Assembly: GCF_000196795.1 (NCBI RefSeq)
Contig: NC_014259.1
Location: 1,736,001 to 1,800,000, forward strand
Reading direction: 5' to 3'
DNA: 64,000 bases
DNA from: Acinetobacter oleivorans DR1
GTDB taxonomy: Bacteria > Pseudomonadota > Gammaproteobacteria > Pseudomonadales > Moraxellaceae
Positions 52,699 through 61,497 of the stretch are shown in pieces. The position numbers were made by a program, and so were the translations under genes. Position 1 is the first letter of the stretch, and each line of letters begins with the position of its first letter. Below the pieces are notes generated by a model that was not told where the DNA came from, did no database searches, and was given only the letters and a program-made list of their open reading frames with translations.

Positions 52699-54336
52699 AT
52701 GACCCATTTTATTTTTGTTACTGGTGGTGTGGTTTCATCGCTAGGTAAAGGTATTTCTGCTGCTTCAGTTGCTGCACTTTTGGAAGCCCGTGGCTTAAAA
52801 GTCACAATGGTTAAAATGGATCCTTACATTAATGTCGATCCGGGGACAATGAGTCCTTTCCAACATGGTGAAGTTTTTGTCACAGAGGATGGTGCCGAAA
52901 CTGATCTAGACTTGGGTTATTACGAACGTTTCTTACGTCGTGCGAAAATGACCAAACTGAATAACTTTACTAGTGGCCGTGTTTATCAAGATGTTCTAAA
53001 TAAAGAACGTCGTGGTGACTACTTAGGCGGTACGGTTCAAGTTATTCCACATATTACTGACAATATTAAAGAACGCGTACTTCGCGCTGGTGAAGGTTAC
53101 GACGTTGCAATCGTTGAGATTGGTGGTACGGTAGGTGATATCGAATCACTTCCATTTATGGAGTCAGTTCGTCAGTTAATGGTTGAGCTTGGTCATAAAC
53201 GTACCATGCTTATGCATTTAACTTTGTTGCCATATATTAAATCGGCAGCAGAGCTTAAGACGAAACCAACTCAGCATTCTGTAAAAGAATTACTTTCAAT
53301 TGGTATTCAACCAGATATCTTAATCTGCCGTACTGAATATGATGTAGATGTTGATACTAAACGCAAAATTGCATTGTTCACTAACGTGGAAGCGCGTGCC
53401 GTTGTGGTATGTAAAGATGCGAAAACGATTTATCAAATTCCACGTACTTTCTATGAACAAAACGTTGATGACTTGATCTGTGAACGTTTTGGATTTAATG
53501 ATCTTCCAGAAGCAAACCTAGAAGATTGGGACAATGTAGTCGAAGCATTACTCAATCCTGAATACACTTTGCGTGTAGCTATGGTTGGTAAATATGTTGA
53601 ATTACCAGATGCTTATAAATCTGTTAATGAAGCATTATTGCATGCAGGCATCAAAAACCGTGTGAAAGTACAGATTGACTATGTCAATGCTGAAGAGCTT
53701 GAAAGCCAAGACGTTTCTATTTTGCAAACAGCTGACGCAATCTTAGTCCCAGGTGGCTTTGGTGAGCGTGGTACTGAAGGCAAAATGAAAGCTATTCAAT
53801 ATGCACGTGAAAACAAAGTTCCATTCTTGGGTATTTGTTTAGGCATGCAATTGGCTGTAATCGAATATGCACGTCATGTTGCTGCAATGCCAGAAGCATC
53901 TTCTACAGAGTTTAACCGTTCTACCAAGTATCCATTGATTGGTTTAATTACTGAATGGTTAGATGAGCGTGGTGAGTTACAACAACGTAGCGTAGAGTCT
54001 GATTTAGGCGGAACTATGCGTTTGGGTGCACAAAAATCTGAATTGGTTGAAGGCACTAAAACACGTGAAGTTTATGGTAAAGCAGAAATTACTGAGCGTC
54101 ATCGTCACCGTTATGAAATGAATAACCGTTTCATTGAGGCGATTGAACAAGCTGGTATGAAGATTTCTGGTTACTCTTCGGCTCAACATTTGGTTGAAAC
54201 TGTAGAAATTCCTGAACATCCTTGGTTTATTGCTGTACAATTCCACCCGGAATTTACAAGTTCACCACGTGATGGACATCCATTATTTGCTAGTTTTATT
54301 GACGCTGCGAAAACACAGCATCAAAAAAGTAAATAA
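52699..54336 (+). CDS. pyrG: CTP synthase
   Basis: A 545-residue enzyme, the E. coli length, that aminates UTP to CTP with glutamine. The synthase domain opens with THFIFVTGGVVSSLGKGI, and the glutamine amidotransferase domain has the nucleophile Cys in FLGICLGMQ and the His/Glu pair in VQFHPEF. The true start is the ATG at 52699; frames open further upstream are not conserved. pyrG-kdsA-eno are closely spaced and likely cotranscribed. Confidence 0.97.
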   Translation: MTHFIFVTGGVVSSLGKGISAASVAALLEARGLKVTMVKMDPYINVDPGTMSPFQHGEVFVTEDGAETDLDLGYYERFLRRAKMTKLNNFTSGRVYQDVLNKERRGDYLGGTVQVIPHITDNIKERVLRAGEGYDVAIVEIGGTVGDIESLPFMESVRQLMVELGHKRTMLMHLTLLPYIKSAAELKTKPTQHSVKELLSIGIQPDILICRTEYDVDVDTKRKIALFTNVEARAVVVCKDAKTIYQIPRTFYEQNVDDLICERFGFNDLPEANLEDWDNVVEALLNPEYTLRVAMVGKYVELPDAYKSVNEALLHAGIKNRVKVQIDYVNAEELESQDVSILQTADAILVPGGFGERGTEGKMKAIQYARENKVPFLGICLGMQLAVIEYARHVAAMPEASSTEFNRSTKYPLIGLITEWLDERGELQQRSVESDLGGTMRLGAQKSELVEGTKTREVYGKAEITERHRHRYEMNNRFIEAIEQAGMKISGYSSAQHLVETVEIPEHPWFIAVQFHPEFTSSPRDGHPLFASFIDAAKTQHQKSK

Positions 54337-54366
54337 TGCGATTTTAAATAAACTGGGAAAGTTTAA

Positions 54367-55224
54367 ATGTCACAATTAAAACCACAAGAAGTTGTACGTT
54401 TAGGCGATATACAAATGGCAAATCATTTGCCATTTGTATTATTTGGCGGAATGAACGTACTTGAATCAAAAGATTTAGCTTTCGAAATTGCAGAAACTTA
54501 TGTTGATATCTGCAAACGCTTAGACATTCCTTATGTATTTAAAGCGAGTTTCGATAAGGCAAATCGTTCTAGTCTGCATTCGTTCCGTGGTCCTGGACTT
54601 GAAAAAGGTATTGAATGGTTAGGCGATATTAAAAAACATTTTAATGTTCCTATCATTACCGATGTCCATGAGCCACACCAAGCTGAAGCAGTTGCAGAAG
54701 TAGCTGATATTATTCAGTTACCGGCTTTCTTAAGTCGCCAAACTGATCTTGTTGAAGCGATGGCAAAAACACAGGCTATTATTAACATTAAGAAAGCTCA
54801 GTTTTTGGCACCTCATGAAATGCGCCATATCCTGAATAAATGTTTAGAAGCAGGAAACGATAAACTAATTCTTTGTGAGCGCGGTTCAGCATTTGGCTAT
54901 AACAACCTTGTTGTAGACATGCTTGGCTTTGACATCATGAAAGAAATGAATGTTCCTGTTTTCTTCGATGTAACACATGCGTTGCAAACTCCTGGTGGTC
55001 GTGCTGACTCGGCAGGTGGTCGTCGTGCTCAAATTACAACTTTAGCACGCGCTGGAATGGCAACAGGCTTGGCTGGATTGTTCTTGGAAGGTCATCCAGA
55101 CCCAGAACATGCAAAATGCGATGGACCTTGTGCATTACGCATGTCGCAGCTTGAGCCATTCTTGGCACAAATAAAAGAATTGGATACTTTGGTTAAAGGA
55201 TTCAAAAAGTTAGACACCCATTGA
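54367..55224 (+). CDS. kdsA: 3-deoxy-8-phosphooctulonate (KDO-8-P) synthase
   Basis: A 285-residue enzyme that joins phosphoenolpyruvate and arabinose 5-phosphate in the synthesis of the Kdo sugar used in the lipid A core. Motifs FVLFGGMNVLESKD, KASFDKANRSS and GLFLEGHPDPEHAKCDGP are intact. It lies between pyrG (30 bases) and eno (61 bases). Confidence 0.96.
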   Translation: MSQLKPQEVVRLGDIQMANHLPFVLFGGMNVLESKDLAFEIAETYVDICKRLDIPYVFKASFDKANRSSLHSFRGPGLEKGIEWLGDIKKHFNVPIITDVHEPHQAEAVAEVADIIQLPAFLSRQTDLVEAMAKTQAIINIKKAQFLAPHEMRHILNKCLEAGNDKLILCERGSAFGYNNLVVDMLGFDIMKEMNVPVFFDVTHALQTPGGRADSAGGRRAQITTLARAGMATGLAGLFLEGHPDPEHAKCDGPCALRMSQLEPFLAQIKELDTLVKGFKKLDTH

Positions 55225-55285
55225 GTTTTTACTCATTTACGCTGCTTTAATCGCAGCTCATATTCATTCAACAGAGGAATTGTTC

Positions 55286-56575
55286 ATGAGCCAAATCGTT
55301 GACATCCGTGCACGTGAAATTTTGGACTCTCGTGGTAACCCAACCATCGAAGCAGACGTAATTTTAGAATCTGGGGTTGTTGGTCGTGCATGTGCACCAT
55401 CTGGTGCTTCAACTGGTTCTCGTGAAGCTTTAGAACTACGTGACGGTGATAAATCACGTTACTTAGGTAAAGGCGTTAAAACTGCGGTTAACAACGTAAA
55501 CACGATTATCCGTGACGCTTTAGTGGGAAAATCAGTATTTGAACAAAAAGACATCGATAATGCGATGATCGAACTTGATGGTACTGAAAACAAAGAAAAA
55601 TTGGGTGCAAATGCAACTTTGGCTGTGTCACTAGCTGTTGCGCGCGCTGCTGCTGATGAAAAGAAAATTCCTCTTTTCCAATACATCGCTGACTTACGTG
55701 GTCAAAAGATTTTGACTATGCCTGTACCAATGATGAACATCATCAATGGTGGTTCACATGCAGACAACAACGTTGATATTCAAGAGTTTATGATTGAGCC
55801 AGTAGGCTTTACTTCATTTGCTGAAGCATTACGTGCTGGTGCTGAAATCTTCCATTCACTAAAATCAGTCTTAAACAAAAAAGGTTTAAACACTGCTGTA
55901 GGTGATGAAGGTGGTTTTGCACCAAACTTGCGTTCAAATGAAGAAGCAATCACTGTTATTCTTGAAGCTATCGGTCAAACTGGTTACAAAGCTGGTTCTG
56001 ATATTATGTTGGCGCTTGACTGTGCATCTTCAGAATTCTACAAAAATGGTCAATATGTTCTTGCGGGTGAAGGCAATAAAGCATTCACAAGCAACCAGTT
56101 CTCTGACTATTTAGCAGGCCTTGTAAACCAATATCCAATTATCTCAATTGAAGATGGTTTAGATGAGTCAGATTGGGAAGGTTGGTCTTACTTGACATCT
56201 ATCCTTGGTGACAAAATCCAATTGGTTGGTGATGACTTGTTCGTTACAAACCCTAAGATTTTACAACGTGGTATTAATGAGAAAGTAGGTAACTCTATCT
56301 TAATCAAATACAACCAAATTGGTACGTTGACTGAAACTCTTGATGCAATTTACCTTGCTAAAGAAAATGGTTATACAACTGTAATTTCTCACCGTTCTGG
56401 CGAAACTGAAGATTCAACTATTGCTGACTTAGCAGTAGGGACAGCGGCTGGTCAAATTAAGACTGGTTCACTTTGCCGTTCTGACCGTGTTTCTAAGTAC
56501 AACCAATTGCTTCGTATTGAAGAATTGACTAAAGCTGCTTACCGCGGTAAAGCTGAGTTTAAAGGTTTAAACTAA
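55286..56575 (+). CDS. eno: Enolase
   Basis: A 429-residue glycolytic enzyme. Metal ligands and catalytic lysines are in place (ALDCASSEF, SIEDGLDE, LVGDDLFVTN, KYNQIGT, SHRSGETED). GAGG lies eight bases before the ATG at 55286 (MSQIVDIRAR), two codons after another possible start. A terminator follows. Confidence 0.97.
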   Translation: MSQIVDIRAREILDSRGNPTIEADVILESGVVGRACAPSGASTGSREALELRDGDKSRYLGKGVKTAVNNVNTIIRDALVGKSVFEQKDIDNAMIELDGTENKEKLGANATLAVSLAVARAAADEKKIPLFQYIADLRGQKILTMPVPMMNIINGGSHADNNVDIQEFMIEPVGFTSFAEALRAGAEIFHSLKSVLNKKGLNTAVGDEGGFAPNLRSNEEAITVILEAIGQTGYKAGSDIMLALDCASSEFYKNGQYVLAGEGNKAFTSNQFSDYLAGLVNQYPIISIEDGLDESDWEGWSYLTSILGDKIQLVGDDLFVTNPKILQRGINEKVGNSILIKYNQIGTLTETLDAIYLAKENGYTTVISHRSGETEDSTIADLAVGTAAGQIKTGSLCRSDRVSKYNQLLRIEELTKAAYRGKAEFKGLN

Positions 56576-56612
56576 TCTTTAAATAAAAAGTTAAAATTAG
56601 TTTTTTAACATT

Positions 56613-56653
56613 TTAAGGTGCTATTTTTAATAAAAAATAGCACCTTTTTTATT
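56613..56653. terminator. Bidirectional terminator eno / YetF-like gene
   Basis: AAGGTGCTATTTTT and AAAAATAGCACCTT form a long stem followed by T6; it abuts the stop codon of the convergent gene at 56652. Confidence 0.88.
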
Positions 56654-57329
56654 ATCCTAGACGACGGGTTTTTAACGACTTAGCCCAACTATGGTGTTTG
56701 CAACGAGAACATTCTTGATCGAGTGTATTTAGAATTTTCGTTTCACCACATTTCATACATGAATAAAAAGTATTGATTTTAAGTACGTCAGCTTTGCAAT
56801 AAGCATTTGGGAATAGGGGGAGTCCCCATTTTACCTCTTCATCTTCATAGTAAAGTAAACTCAAGATACCGTCAGACTCTAATAAGGCTGTTCTCACTTG
56901 GCCTAGATGTTCAACATTTTGTTGGCGCATTTCTGAGAAAAACTCATCATGTGAATATGATTGTTTCTGGAAATCTTTGTAAACCAAAAGTCCATCTTTG
57001 ACTACACAGAGAGCTCTTCCTTCCAATAAGTCTTCAATTTTTTTATGTTTCACCATCGCCCAAGTTACAAGACGATAGAGAAAAAGAATAACGATAAATA
57101 CGACAAAAGCATGAGAAATAGGTAAGTCCTTGGTAAACATTGGATCACCAGCAGCCGAGCCTAAACATAAAATAATTGCGAGTTCAAAAAGGGAGAGTTG
57201 GCGAACACCACGTTTACCTGATAGTCTTAAAAAACTAATAATAATGATAAACATAAGAAAGCATCGAACCAAGATTTCTAAAATAAAGGTCCAAGTCGTG
57301 TCACCTATGAAAATATTAAAAAAATCCAT
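56652..57329 (-). CDS. YetF-like DUF421 membrane protein with C-terminal zinc ribbon
   Basis: A 225-residue protein: three membrane helices (about 14-36, 44-60, 67-90), the DUF421 soluble domain (GRALCVVKDGLLVYKDFQKQ in parts, then EVKWGLPLFP), and a C-terminal CMKCGE...CSRCKHH pair that looks like a zinc ribbon. The ribbon is unusual for the family and may be lineage-specific. The role of YetF-type proteins is not well known. It opens the accessory block between eno and ftsB. Confidence 0.85.
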   Translation of the reverse strand: MDFFNIFIGDTTWTFILEILVRCFLMFIIIISFLRLSGKRGVRQLSLFELAIILCLGSAAGDPMFTKDLPISHAFVVFIVILFLYRLVTWAMVKHKKIEDLLEGRALCVVKDGLLVYKDFQKQSYSHDEFFSEMRQQNVEHLGQVRTALLESDGILSLLYYEDEEVKWGLPLFPNAYCKADVLKINTFYSCMKCGETKILNTLDQECSRCKHHSWAKSLKTRRLG

Positions 57330-57662
57330 TTTTTCTCCTTTTTAATAGGTATATGAAGTCTTTATAAAATTCTTAGCAAATTAAAAATAGAAAAAATATA
57401 CTTTTTAAGTAGTTGTTGGTTAAAAATTCGAACTTTATGTGATTTTGTATAAATTCTACTATTTAAAATATTTAATAAAATAAACATATAGTTGGAGCTT
57501 CAGTTGTATATGAAACAGCAAGAAAAATGATTGTTAAAATTATCAAATAAAATAAAAATTTTGATATGTATGGCCTAAATTTAGTTTCTCAATTTTTATA
57601 ATGTTTGGTCTTAATATGTATATGATATATTTTAATATTATTGTTTTTTAAGAGAATTTCAT
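57330..57662. other. AT-rich intergenic region
   Basis: This 333-base region separates divergent genes and must hold both promoters. I see no clear dyad, ORF or terminator; base composition is markedly AT-rich. Confidence 0.4.
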
Positions 57663-58043
57663 ATGATGATAAAGCAATATCATTTTAGAAAAGTTAAAAA
57701 TGATACTTATATTTGGGATGTAGATAATTTAGTAGCATTAACTAGAAATTTTAAAGTAAAAGAAATTTTGCTATCAGAAATAAAAGAATTAAATGAACCC
57801 TACTGGTATCCAGATTCTTATCCCACCACTCAAGATATCATTGATCATATGATATTAATTCAAGAAGCAGATTTGTCTTATCCAATAATACTATGTTCAC
57901 AGGGAAGAATAATGGATGGTATGCATAGGGTAGGGAAAGCAAAAATTTTAGGTAAGGTTAAAATATGTGCTGTACGATTTGATAAAGACCCTCAACCAGA
58001 TTATATCAATGTTGAGGAGGATGAACTGAGCTACGATGATTAA
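57663..58043 (+). CDS. ParB/Srx-fold-like small protein, function unknown
   Basis: A 126-residue acidic protein. The segment PIILCSQGRIMDGMHRVGKA (about 75-94) resembles the DGxHR motif of ParB-type N-terminal nucleotide-binding domains, where it contacts CTP or ATP. No helix-turn-helix or partner parA is present. This may be a stand-alone domain of unknown role. AAGAG precedes the ATG. Gene very AT-rich, suggesting recent acquisition. Confidence 0.6.
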   Translation: MMIKQYHFRKVKNDTYIWDVDNLVALTRNFKVKEILLSEIKELNEPYWYPDSYPTTQDIIDHMILIQEADLSYPIILCSQGRIMDGMHRVGKAKILGKVKICAVRFDKDPQPDYINVEEDELSYDD

Positions 58044-58066
58044 TTATAAATAATTGCGAATATGAT

Positions 58067-58747
58067 TCAGTGGCAATCAGGACTGTAGGGAATAGCGTCT
58101 AAACGTTTTTGAAAAACATTTGGATTCAGTATATTTTCATACATTTGTTGATATGTTCGTTTATGATCCTCAATATGATGATAATCAACGATTTCTTGAA
58201 GTTTATCTTTATATTCTATATGTCCCGCATGAAACATCGCTGCATAATGGCCCCACAGTGCATATTGATATCGTATGGCTGCCTTTGGAATTAAATTTAT
58301 TTCGTTTAAATAGCTATGAGCCGTTTTTTCATAACATTCTTTTATTTCATGAGCATCTTTTTTCATTTTTCTTAAGAAAATACATTGCATCTCTTGTAGT
58401 TGTGAACTATCTGTTTTATTTAAAATTTTTTCGGTAACTATATATGCCTCTTTAAGGCAACCTAAGTGAATAAGCACCTTGCGTTTGGTTTTTAAAATAT
58501 CTAAATTATTATCATTAGAGGGAATTTTTTTTAATAAGTTCTTAAATTTTATATGGGAAGTATCTTGGGGTTGCCCAGCTTTTAGACTGTAAACAATATC
58601 ATTATATTCAAATATATAAGGGTTAGCAGGTGTATATTGTTTATGTTTGCTCTCCATATTAATTATTTTTGAAGGGCTATCATCAGTAGGGTGATCACAA
58701 GCGCTTAAACCTAAGCTTACTAAAGAAAACGCTAAAATTTTGTGCAC
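58067..58747 (-). CDS. Lipoprotein of unknown function
   Basis: A 226-residue lipoprotein: signal peptide MHKILAFSLVSLGLSAC with the lipobox LSAC. The mature part looks helical with TPR-like spacing (about 80-200), charged and rich in Lys, Tyr and His. No family recognised. It converges with the ParB-like gene with 23 bases between stop codons. Confidence 0.7.
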   Translation of the reverse strand: MHKILAFSLVSLGLSACDHPTDDSPSKIINMESKHKQYTPANPYIFEYNDIVYSLKAGQPQDTSHIKFKNLLKKIPSNDNNLDILKTKRKVLIHLGCLKEAYIVTEKILNKTDSSQLQEMQCIFLRKMKKDAHEIKECYEKTAHSYLNEINLIPKAAIRYQYALWGHYAAMFHAGHIEYKDKLQEIVDYHHIEDHKRTYQQMYENILNPNVFQKRLDAIPYSPDCH

Positions 58748-59173
58748 TACAGTTTATACCTTTATTCTCTTTCATGAGATTTATGAAGAATAATAAAATA
58801 TAAAAGAAAATACTGTGTAGTTTTTTATTTCTCATGTTCATGAGCAGTTCAACAGTCAATTTGAATTTGAAAATTGGTTTATATATTTTTGAATCAATAA
58901 TATAAAGCCTGGGGTTTCAGCATTATGCTTCAACAAGATCAACACTCAATCTGTTAGAAATCCAAATTTTGATGTCGTGGATAGCGATTCTTTAATGCAA
59001 TGATGAATTGGTAATTTAAATTAAACAAATAAGAATAATTATTAACTTAAAGTTGATAACAATTATCATTCGTGTTAATTTTTGTGCCGAACTTTTACTA
59101 CTGTGTAACAAGGAACAAGGTAGTGGAAGGCTAAAAATATGGTTCAGCACATTGGTTATTATGGAATTTTCTT
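58748..59173. other. Upstream region of the TonB receptor gene
   Basis: This 426-base gap holds a Fur-like box (59055-59073) and a short ORF with its own GGAAGG site (59139-59219) that overlaps the receptor start out of frame. The remainder shows nothing I can assign. Confidence 0.4.
59055..59073 (+). promoter_or_regulatory. Fur-box-like site
   Basis: GATAACAATTATCATTCGT fits the Fur consensus in most positions of both halves (GATAA..AT.ATCATT). It lies about 100 bases upstream of the siderophore receptor start. Confidence 0.6.
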
Positions 59174-61351
59174 ATGTACAATCCGCCCTTTAGAAAAGCA
59201 TTTAGAGTTCACCCTTTAGCAATTTCTATGGCTTTAACGGTACCTTCATTTGTTTATGCAGAACAAACTGAAACAACCACTTTAGCAACGATAAAAGTAC
59301 AAGCAGAACAAGAAAATCCGGTCGTTACTGAAGGTTCAGGGAGCTATACAGCAAAAAGCACAAATACTTCTACAAAATTAAATTTATCTCTTCGTGAAAC
59401 TCCTCAATCGGTCAAAGTTTTAACTCGTGAATATTTAGATGATCGAAAAATCGATTCCTTTCAAGATTTAATGAATAATATTACGGGTGTTTCAACCTCA
59501 CGTACCGATGAACGTCAAAGAGTTTATGCACGTGGTTTTGAGGTGGATTATTACTTAATTGATGGAATACCTAGTACTACAAACTTAGGCACTGGAGATT
59601 TAGATTTAGATATTTATGATCGTGTCGAAGTTGTAAAGGGCGCCAATGGACTAACCACAGGTGCGGGAAACCCAGCGATGGCGCTGAACATGATTCGGAA
59701 ACATGCAAATTCAAAAGAACTCACTGGTAATGTCAGCACATCTTTAGGCTCGTGGAACTCTTGGAGTAGCTCAGCAGATGTTTCCACACCACTTAATGCA
59801 GATGGATCATTGCGTGGTCGCATGTTTGTAAAACATTCTGATGAAAAATCATTTATGGATTTCTATGAGAAAGAACGCAATGTATTTTATGGTGCGGTTG
59901 ATTATGACTTGAGTGATAAAACAAGCATGTCGCTTGGTACAACTTATCAAGAGTTACATCGTGATGGTATTCGTTGGGGCGGTACACCTGCTTTTTACAC
60001 TGATGGGACTCGTACCAATTTTTCCAGAAGCTTAACAGTAAGTGCACCTTGGACCTATTGGGATGTAAATACAACGGCAGTATTTGCAAATTTAAAACAG
60101 AATTTATTTAATGACGTTAATTTAAATATTGCTTATACCTTCCGTAAAGAAGATACAGCTTCTATGTTGTTGTATACAGCTGGAAAAGTAGACAAGGCAA
60201 CCAATACCAGTCCATTAAAAAATGAAGAGGGTAAGGATAATGTCTCAGTATATGGCGCAAAAGCTGCAAATGAAGAAAACAATATTGATGTTTTTATCAA
60301 TGCTCCATTTACGCTATTTAATCGTCCACAAGAAATCATTATTGGTGGATCGTGGAATAAGAATGAAAAGACAAAAGATATTTTTGGTGGCTCTAACACA
60401 AACCAAGACATTGAAAAATATTTAGGTGGACCACTTAACTATAATGATATGGCTCAAGAGTTGCTTCAACCAGTAGTATTAAATGGTAAAAATGCACTAA
60501 ATGAAACCACACAAACTGCTGCTTATGTTGCTGGAAAATTTCAGATTCTGGATCCTTTGAAAATTATTGCTGGGGCACGTTTATCTAACTGGGAGTATAA
60601 GTCTGAAAATGATAAAGGGAATCGTGAATTTAACAATGAATTAGCACCATATGTTGGCGCTATTTATGATTTTGCTCAAGATCATTCTGTGTATGCAAGT
60701 TATACAGAAATTTTTAAACCTCAAGAACGTAAAGATATAAATGATCAATATATAGATCCGATTACTGGTAAGAGTTATGAGGCTGGTTTAAAGAGTGAAT
60801 GGTTTGGAGGGCGTTTAAATACAGCATTGTCAGTATTCCGAATAGAACAATCTAATTTTGCTGAATCGATACCGGGAGTGTTTATTGTCCGTAATGGTAC
60901 ACAAACTACAGAGCAGGCCTATCGCGCTGTAGATGGGGTTGAAAGTAAAGGTTTTGAGTTTGAAGCTGATGGTGAGATTAACGACAATTGGGGTATTAAC
61001 TTTGGTATTGCTAATTTTGAAGCAAAAGATGCACAAGGCACAAAGGTTAATACGACAAACTCTCGAACAACCTCGAATCTATTTGTTAAGTACAAACTTG
61101 ATCAATGGAGTGCAGGACTTGGTTTAAATTATAAGAGTAAATACTATACGGGAAGTGGAAGCTCTCGCATTGAGCAAGATGCCTATGTTTTAGCAAGTGC
61201 GATGCTTGGCTATCAAGTAGATAAAAATATCAAACTTCAATTTAATATCGATAATATTTTTGATGAAAAATATTATGAAGGTATTGGTGCTAACTCAATG
61301 AATTGGGGCACACCACGAAATGCAACGTTGAGTGTTCGTTATAATTTCTGA
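59174..61351 (+). CDS. TonB-dependent siderophore receptor (FhuE/FpvA-like)
   Basis: A 725-residue outer-membrane receptor for ferric siderophores. A signal peptide (cleaved after FVYA, residue about 30), a TonB box (TLATIKVQAE), the plug (about 60-180: TPQSVKVLTREYLDD, RVYARGFEVDYYLIDG) and a 22-strand barrel ending in SVRYNF are complete. The plug resembles FhuE/FpvA-type hydroxamate or pyoverdine receptors, but the ligand is not certain. It lacks an adjacent siderophore gene set. A Fur-like box lies upstream and a terminator downstream. Confidence 0.9.
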   Translation: MYNPPFRKAFRVHPLAISMALTVPSFVYAEQTETTTLATIKVQAEQENPVVTEGSGSYTAKSTNTSTKLNLSLRETPQSVKVLTREYLDDRKIDSFQDLMNNITGVSTSRTDERQRVYARGFEVDYYLIDGIPSTTNLGTGDLDLDIYDRVEVVKGANGLTTGAGNPAMALNMIRKHANSKELTGNVSTSLGSWNSWSSSADVSTPLNADGSLRGRMFVKHSDEKSFMDFYEKERNVFYGAVDYDLSDKTSMSLGTTYQELHRDGIRWGGTPAFYTDGTRTNFSRSLTVSAPWTYWDVNTTAVFANLKQNLFNDVNLNIAYTFRKEDTASMLLYTAGKVDKATNTSPLKNEEGKDNVSVYGAKAANEENNIDVFINAPFTLFNRPQEIIIGGSWNKNEKTKDIFGGSNTNQDIEKYLGGPLNYNDMAQELLQPVVLNGKNALNETTQTAAYVAGKFQILDPLKIIAGARLSNWEYKSENDKGNREFNNELAPYVGAIYDFAQDHSVYASYTEIFKPQERKDINDQYIDPITGKSYEAGLKSEWFGGRLNTALSVFRIEQSNFAESIPGVFIVRNGTQTTEQAYRAVDGVESKGFEFEADGEINDNWGINFGIANFEAKDAQGTKVNTTNSRTTSNLFVKYKLDQWSAGLGLNYKSKYYTGSGSSRIEQDAYVLASAMLGYQVDKNIKLQFNIDNIFDEKYYEGIGANSMNWGTPRNATLSVRYNF

Positions 61352-61379
61352 TTTAAACTCACATAAGAAAACGATTTAT

Positions 61380-61412
61380 AAAAGTCCTCGAAAGAGGGCT
61401 TTTATTCTTTTT
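61380..61412 (+). terminator. Terminator of the TonB receptor gene
   Basis: AAAAGTCCTC-GAAA-GAGGGCTTTT (one G-U pair) followed by ATTCTTTTT. Confidence 0.8.
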
Positions 61413-61439
61413 AAGCTGGTTTTAAAAGAGAAGAAAATC

Positions 61440-61477
61440 TTGACTTCTTTTTTACAAATATGGTTGTATTGTACAAC
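61440..61477 (+). promoter_or_regulatory. Promoter and MarR-type operator of the MarR-GNAT gene
   Basis: TTGACT (61440-61445) and TTGTAT (61464-61469) are 18 bases apart. The -10 lies within the dyad GTTGTA-TTG-TACAAC (61463-61477), a form typical of MarR-family sites, so autorepression is likely. Confidence 0.6.
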
Positions 61478-61497
61478 TATATGTTGAGTGTGCAGTG

